Positions 4,176-8,092 of a DNA stretch of 8,092 bases are shown here, piece after piece. Position 1 is the stretch's first letter; each line of letters starts with the position of its first letter. Location of the stretch: contig JADGEP010000169.1 of NCBI GenBank assembly GCA_016744275.1, forward strand, positions 1 to 8,092, read 5' to 3'. Under the pieces are notes generated by a model that worked only from the letters and a program-made list of their open reading frames with translations, did no database searches and was not told the DNA's origin. The translations under genes and the position numbers were made by a program. The DNA comes from Candidatus Krumholzibacteriia bacterium (lineage in GTDB: Bacteria; Krumholzibacteriota; Krumholzibacteriia; LZORAL124-64-63).

Positions 4176-6896
4176 ATGAACAAATTTTTCGCGCATCTGA
4201 TAACCGTCCTGTTGGTCCTGTCTGCTCTGGCTCCGGCCGCTTTGGGAGATGTCCTGATCTCTGAGCTCTGCGATCCGCGCACGGACTATCTCACTGACCG
4301 CTACATCGAGATCTACAATTCCGGTCCAGCTGTCGTCGACCTGAGCGGTTGGCAGATCGTGGCGGTGGGCAATGGCTCTGATATTTTCACCTGGAATCTC
4401 TCGGGATCCATCGCCGTGGGGCAGGCGCTGGTCGCCGGCGACGCCACCACCGTGGATGTCTTCCAAGTCGATTTTCCCCAGGAGGCCTGGTCCGATTCAG
4501 ACGCCACCTGGAACGGCAATGTCAATGACGGCGCCAAGCTGAAAAACATTTCGGGAGCCACCGTGGACAACATTTCGGTGCCGTCCAACAATTTCGAAAA
4601 CGCGACCATGGTGCGCGTCGACACCGTGACGTCGCCCAGTGCCGTCTTTAATCTCGCTGAGTGGACTTCCACTCCTGTACTGACACCGACCGAGGCCACC
4701 CCGGGCGTGCACAACCCGGTGATCGCAGCTGGTCCTGTTTTGGGCGCCATCACCACCGTACCTGCAGCGCCCCTGCCGGGCCTGACCACTGGCGTGGAAG
4801 CTGTCGTGACCGACGCGGTGGCCAACATCACCGCCGTGACCCTGAACTGGGGCACGCTCTCGGGTTCCCTGACCAACGCCATCGCCATGAACAACACCGG
4901 TGGCGACGTCTTTGCCACCGCCACTGCCATTCCTGCGCAGATCGCTGGCGCCACGATCTACTACACCGTGACGGCCGACAATGATCTGCCTGATCAGACG
5001 GTTTCCGATGAGTTGAGCTTCAGCCTGCCCTACACCGTTACCATCCAGGACATCCAGGGCTTGGGCACGGTTTCCCCTCATGTCGGTCATGAAGTGATCG
5101 TCTCGGGTGTAGTCACCGCCGACTTTGGTTCCAGCTTTGTCATTCAGGATGGCTCCGGCCAACGCAGCGGCCTCTGGGTCGAAGGTGTGGCGGCGCCCGC
5201 ACTGGGCATGAACGTTGAGGTGCGGGGCCAGGTGCAGGAACTGGACAGCAATACCACCGTCACCGGTGCTCAGATCAACAGCACGGTGGCCGGTTCGATG
5301 CCCGCCGCTGAAGTGTTGACCACCGGCGCCGCTGCCACTGAAGACTGGGAAGGCGTGCTGGCTCAAGTGCTCAACGCGGCTTGCACGGTCAGCGATCAGA
5401 CCACCCCGCGCTGGGTGGTCAGCAATACCGGTGGCACCGTGGATGTCGACGATTTGGGCGTAAGCCCAGGCCTGGTTCTGGGCACCAACTATGACGTGAC
5501 CGGCCCGCTGAGTGGCCGGATGTCCGCCTGGGGCCTGGTGCCGCGCACCGCTGGCGACATCGTCTTTGTCAGTGATACGACCGCACCGGCAGTTGTTTCG
5601 ACCACGCCGGCGCCAACCTCCATTCAAGTGGTGTTCACCGAAGACGTTTCCATGGCCACGGCGCAGAACGCAGCGAATTATACCTTGGCTTCTGGGTCGG
5701 TCTTGAGCGCGGTCCTGGCTCCGGCCGATGAAGTGACGCTGACGGTTTCATTCCTGCCGACCGGCGCCAATACCCTGACGATCAACGGTGTGACGGATTT
5801 GTACGGCAACACGGCGTCCAGCCTGGTGGTGCCCTTCAATTATTATGGCGGCAACATTCCTCTGGGCTACTACGATCAGGCCGAAGGTTTGCTGGGTGAA
5901 AACCTGCGCGGTGCTTTGCACAGCATCATCGACAACCACAACTCGGTCAGCTACTCCGGCCTGTGGTCGGCCTTCTACACCACCGATGACAAAGACAACG
6001 GCAAGGTGTGGGACATGTACTCTGACGTGCCGGGAGGCACCCCGCCTTACGAATACACCTTTGGCTCGGATCAAGGTGGTTCCGCCGGTACCGAAGGCAC
6101 GGGTTACAACCGCGAGCACTCCTGGCCGAGCAGCTGGTACGGCGCCTCGTCACCCATGTATACTGACATCTTCATGGTCGTCCCGACAGACAATGATGTG
6201 AACAACAAGCGCGGCAGTTATCCCTTTGGTGAAGTCACGTCGCCGAGCCACACTTCACTCAACGGCTGCAAGGTGGGGCCCTGTACCTACCCGGGATATA
6301 CCGGCACCGTTTTTGAGCCCATCGACGAATACAAGGGCGACTTTGCCCGGGCCTATTTCTACATGTCGACGCGCTACTACGGCGAAGACAGCGGATGGCC
6401 CGGAAGCCCGATGGTTTCGGGTGCCAACCTGCTGCCCTGGGCCGAAGCCATGCTGCTGGAATGGCACGCCGCCGATCCGGTCAGCACCAAGGAGATCGAT
6501 CGCAACGAAGCGGTCTACGCCATCCAGGGCAACCGCAATCCGTTCATCGACCGGCCGGATTTCGTGATCAGGGTATTCCAGCCCGAGTTGAGCCCGGTGC
6601 CGCATCCGTCGTATCCGGCCGCTGTTGTCTTGCACCAGAATGTGCCCAACCCGTTCAACCCCACCACGACGATCAGCTATGAGCTGGACACCGCGGGCCC
6701 GGTTGACCTGCAAGTGTTTGATCTGGCCGGACGCCTGGTGAAGACCCTGCATCACGGCACCGAGTCCGCTGGACATCACGAAAAAGTCTGGCAAGGCCGC
6801 GACCGCTTGGGCCGCCCCGTGGCCACTGGTGTGTACTTCTACCGTCTGCGCGCAGACAACGAAGTGCAAACCCGCCGCATGCTTTTGGCGAAATAG
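4176..6896 (+). CDS. Secreted multidomain endonuclease I with lamin-tail and FlgD-like domains
   Basis: A 906-residue extracellular or cell-surface nuclease. The start is ATG 4176, where a signal peptide begins (MNKFFAH, hydrophobic core, cut near ALG at 24) and GAGG sits 7 bases upstream. ATG 4107 in the same frame lacks a ribosome binding site and would bury the signal peptide. Domains in order: lamin-tail domain about 25-155 (VLISELCDP, RYIEIYNSG, VDLSGWQI); Ig-like/linker about 156-285; OB-fold-like region about 286-466 (VTIQDIQGLG, FVIQDGSGQRSGLWV, VEVRGQVQEL), similar to OB modules in other secreted nucleases; Ig-like region about 467-560; endonuclease I domain about 564-800. The catalytic domain shows NREHSWPSS from 645, with His648 the likely general base, and DNDVNNKRG (673-681), with Asn676/Asn677 likely at the metal site. 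The C-terminal part from 818 is FlgD-like (NVPNPFNPTTTISYEL, VFDLAGRLVKTL, GVYFYRLRA) and resembles type IX-like sorting or anchoring tails. The likely role is digestion of extracellular DNA or RNA. It is monocistronic. Confidence 0.93.
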   Translation: MNKFFAHLITVLLVLSALAPAALGDVLISELCDPRTDYLTDRYIEIYNSGPAVVDLSGWQIVAVGNGSDIFTWNLSGSIAVGQALVAGDATTVDVFQVDFPQEAWSDSDATWNGNVNDGAKLKNISGATVDNISVPSNNFENATMVRVDTVTSPSAVFNLAEWTSTPVLTPTEATPGVHNPVIAAGPVLGAITTVPAAPLPGLTTGVEAVVTDAVANITAVTLNWGTLSGSLTNAIAMNNTGGDVFATATAIPAQIAGATIYYTVTADNDLPDQTVSDELSFSLPYTVTIQDIQGLGTVSPHVGHEVIVSGVVTADFGSSFVIQDGSGQRSGLWVEGVAAPALGMNVEVRGQVQELDSNTTVTGAQINSTVAGSMPAAEVLTTGAAATEDWEGVLAQVLNAACTVSDQTTPRWVVSNTGGTVDVDDLGVSPGLVLGTNYDVTGPLSGRMSAWGLVPRTAGDIVFVSDTTAPAVVSTTPAPTSIQVVFTEDVSMATAQNAANYTLASGSVLSAVLAPADEVTLTVSFLPTGANTLTINGVTDLYGNTASSLVVPFNYYGGNIPLGYYDQAEGLLGENLRGALHSIIDNHNSVSYSGLWSAFYTTDDKDNGKVWDMYSDVPGGTPPYEYTFGSDQGGSAGTEGTGYNREHSWPSSWYGASSPMYTDIFMVVPTDNDVNNKRGSYPFGEVTSPSHTSLNGCKVGPCTYPGYTGTVFEPIDEYKGDFARAYFYMSTRYYGEDSGWPGSPMVSGANLLPWAEAMLLEWHAADPVSTKEIDRNEAVYAIQGNRNPFIDRPDFVIRVFQPELSPVPHPSYPAAVVLHQNVPNPFNPTTTISYELDTAGPVDLQVFDLAGRLVKTLHHGTESAGHHEKVWQGRDRLGRPVATGVYFYRLRADNEVQTRRMLLAK

Positions 6897-6910
6897 TTTC
6901 TGTCTGTACG

Positions 6911-6945
6911 GCCCCCTGTCGGTTCTTCCGACAGGGGGCTTTTTT
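6911..6945 (+). terminator. Strong Rho-independent terminator of the nuclease gene
   Basis: A perfect 12-bp stem, GCCCCCTGTCGG (6911-6922) with CCGACAGGGGGC (6928-6939), encloses a TTCTT loop and is followed at once by six T (6940-6945). It begins 15 bases after the nuclease stop. Confidence 0.95.
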
Positions 6946-7003
6946 ATGCGGCGGGGATAAGATCATCAGGCCCTGGCCGGAAAGTCCCGTTTTGGCCCCG
7001 TTT

Positions 7004-7032
7004 TTGCTAATTTGATAACCGTGTTCTATATT
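7004..7032 (+). promoter_or_regulatory. Probable promoter of the rhlE helicase gene
   Basis: TTGCTA (7004-7009) and TATATT (7027-7032) are separated by 17 bp in a local AT-rich stretch. Transcription would start near 7039, leaving a leader of about 185 nt before the ATG at 7223. Confidence 0.5.
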
Positions 7033-7060
7033 GTTGACCATAAAACAGAGTCTAGACACG

Positions 7061-7105
7061 CGCGGCCCGTTGGTGTGGCCGCCATAAAAGCTGCCGCGAT
7101 TTTTT
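7061..7105 (+). terminator. Possible attenuator in the rhlE leader
   Basis: CGCGGC (7061-7066) can pair with GCCGCG (7093-7098), and the second arm is followed by A and then six T (7100-7105), as in an intrinsic terminator, though with a large 26-nt interior. The same first arm can instead form GCGGCC (7062-7067) with GGCCGC (7077-7082), so the two folds exclude each other. That is the arrangement expected of a terminator/antiterminator switch, but the pairing is short and could be chance in GC-rich DNA. Confidence 0.25.
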
Positions 7106-7148
7106 GCATGCCGCTCGGTTCTCAGCCAGCCCGAGATCCCCTTAATCC

Positions 7149-7194
7149 GGGGCGTTTTGGCCTCCCTGAGTCCGCACCGAGACCAAGCTGCCCC
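7149..7194 (+). promoter_or_regulatory. Imperfect hairpin just upstream of the rhlE ribosome binding site
   Basis: Bases 7149-7160 pair with 7183-7194 in an arm with 11 of 12 positions paired, counting two G-U pairs. The ends are GGGGC with GCCCC and TTGG with CCAA. Three more pairs lie inside (7162-7164 with 7179-7181). The hairpin ends 20 bases before AGGA (7215-7218). It may influence translation of the helicase; this is inferred from reading the sequence, not from a folding calculation. Confidence 0.35.
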
Positions 7195-7222
7195 AGATCC
7201 CGGATCAACGAAACAGGAACCC

Positions 7223-8092
7223 ATGTCCACCACGAAATTTACTGACCTCGGGCTGAGTGAGCCCGTATTGCGGGCCCTTGCGGATTGTGGCTATTCAGAG
7301 CCCACGCCCGTTCAAGAAGCCTCCATTCCCATTGTCATGAAGGGCAGCGACTTGATCGCCAGCGCCCAGACCGGCACTGGCAAAACAGCCGCCTTCATGC
7401 TGCCGGTGATTGACGACATCGCGACCCGCCCGTCTTTCAAAGGCGACGCCCCCTTGGCCCTGGTGCTGACTCCAACTCGCGAACTGGCCTTGCAGATCGA
7501 CGAAAACGTGCGCGAATACGGCAAGTACGTGGGCACCCGCACTTGCGTGGTGCTCGGCGGCGTTTCATCGGTGCCCCAGATCGAAAGCCTGCGCCGCGGC
7601 GTAGACGTCGTGATCGCCACGCCGGGTCGCTTGATCGACCTGGTCGAACAGGGCGAGATGATTTTGGATGATGTCGATTTTTTCATCCTGGATGAAGCCG
7701 ACCGCATGCTCGACCTGGGCTTCGTGCACGACGTGCGCCGGATCTCTGATTGGGTGCCGCGACCCCGCCAGACGCTGTTGTTTTCAGCGACCATTTCGGC
7801 AGGCGTGCGCAGCCTGGCTTCGACGTTGCAAACCGATGCTGAGAGCGTTTCGGTGGCGCCGCCGGCAGCGGTGGCCGACAACATCGACCAGCAGGTCATG
7901 TTCGTCGAAAAAAAGGACAAGGCGGATTTGTTGGTTGACCTGCTGCGGGTTGACGAGCAAGAGCGCATGCTGGTTTTTACCGGCACCAAAATCGCCGCCA
8001 CTTTGGTGGCCCGGCAATTGGAACAGGCTGGAATCCGGGCTGAGGCCATCCATTCGAACAAAACCCAAAGCCAACGCCAACGTGCCCTGGAC
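7223..8092 (+). CDS. rhlE: DEAD-box ATP-dependent RNA helicase RhlE, N-terminal part
   Basis: Open to the right edge; 290 residues are visible. It unwinds or remodels RNA using ATP, in RNA decay, ribosome assembly or cold adaptation. Motifs in order: upstream Phe6 and Q motif Gln31 (YSEPTPVQEASIP), motif I AQTGTGKT (48-55), Ia PTRELALQ (84-91), GG (112-113), Ib TPGR (133-136), II DEAD (157-160), III SAT (188-190). Domain 2 then begins with VFTGTK (251-256) and IHSNKTQSQRQRAL. The RhlE subgroup is favoured by ENVREYGKYV, VVLGGVSSVPQ, DEADRMLDLGFVHDVRR and the IHSNK segment. One oddity is Gly254 in VFTGTK, where RhlE proteins usually have Arg. The start at ATG 7223 has AGGA at 7215-7218 and matches the family N-terminus. 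The remainder of domain 2 and the usual basic tail are outside the window. It has its own promoter and a long leader. Confidence 0.95.
   Translation, partial: MSTTKFTDLGLSEPVLRALADCGYSEPTPVQEASIPIVMKGSDLIASAQTGTGKTAAFMLPVIDDIATRPSFKGDAPLALVLTPTRELALQIDENVREYGKYVGTRTCVVLGGVSSVPQIESLRRGVDVVIATPGRLIDLVEQGEMILDDVDFFILDEADRMLDLGFVHDVRRISDWVPRPRQTLLFSATISAGVRSLASTLQTDAESVSVAPPAAVADNIDQQVMFVEKKDKADLLVDLLRVDEQERMLVFTGTKIAATLVARQLEQAGIRAEAIHSNKTQSQRQRALD

Noticed and set aside
4497..5627. Long minus-strand open frame (376 codons) inside the nuclease gene
   Set aside because: It is a low-complexity Gly/His/Arg/Asp-rich shadow of a GC-rich gene on the other strand, with no family motifs. The plus frame carries clear domains.
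6673..7233. Minus-strand open frame spanning the nuclease 3' end, terminator and helicase leader
   Set aside because: It runs through a strong terminator hairpin and a promoter region, has atypical composition, and has no recognisable domain.
7108..7245. Possible upstream ORF in the rhlE leader, overlapping the helicase start
   Set aside because: ATG 7108 has no ribosome binding site (preceded by a T-run), and the peptide is Pro/Arg-rich with no leader-peptide codon pattern.
7312..8061. Minus-strand open frame opposite the helicase
   Set aside because: Ser/Arg/Thr-rich shadow translation; the plus strand encodes every DEAD-box motif.

Overview
The window reads as an ordinary stretch of chromosome from a GC-rich, two-membrane (diderm) bacterium. 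An outer-membrane beta-barrel protein ending in phenylalanine points to an outer membrane. A large secreted enzyme carries a C-terminal FlgD-like/type IX-like tail with the 'NVPNPFNP' signature. Such tails are typical of the FCB group and neighbouring candidate phyla (Eisenbacteria/Krumholzibacteria/Latescibacteria-like lineages). The phylum is an inference from protein style, not a measurement. I see no tRNA, rRNA, CRISPR array, insertion sequence or phage gene.

Layout, left to right. (1) 1-752 (+) is the 3' part of a porin-like outer-membrane protein, followed by a perfect 12-bp terminator hairpin at 788-819. (2) 869-1249 and 1246-1911 (+) are a two-gene unit with a 4-base stop/start overlap: a DUF1801 (YdhG-like) cytoplasmic protein and a secreted four-cysteine protein of unknown function. 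(3) 1918-3018 (-) is ychF, the conserved Obg-like ATPase, meeting the previous unit tail to tail with 6 bp between them. (4) 3019-3279 holds the ychF upstream region, where I see no convincing promoter, and the minus-strand terminator of the next gene. (5) 3280-3780 (-) is a small exported, strongly basic protein of unknown function. (6) 3781-4175 is a 395-bp divergent control region with a promoter for each flanking gene and an unusual density of dyads on the nuclease side. (7) 4176-6896 (+) is a secreted multidomain nuclease: lamin-tail domain, Ig-like region, OB-like region, Ig-like region, endonuclease I catalytic domain and FlgD-like C-terminal domain. A textbook terminator follows it at 6911-6945. 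(8) 6946-7222 is a promoter plus a structured leader of about 185 nt in front of (9) rhlE, a DEAD-box RNA helicase cut by the window end at 8092.

Most genes look independently transcribed and housekeeping or envelope-related; only the DUF1801/secreted-protein pair is clearly co-transcribed. No multi-gene system was recognised. The items most worth a second look are the nuclease's domain order and its dyad-rich control region, the two unknown exported proteins, and the possible attenuator-like leader of the helicase gene.
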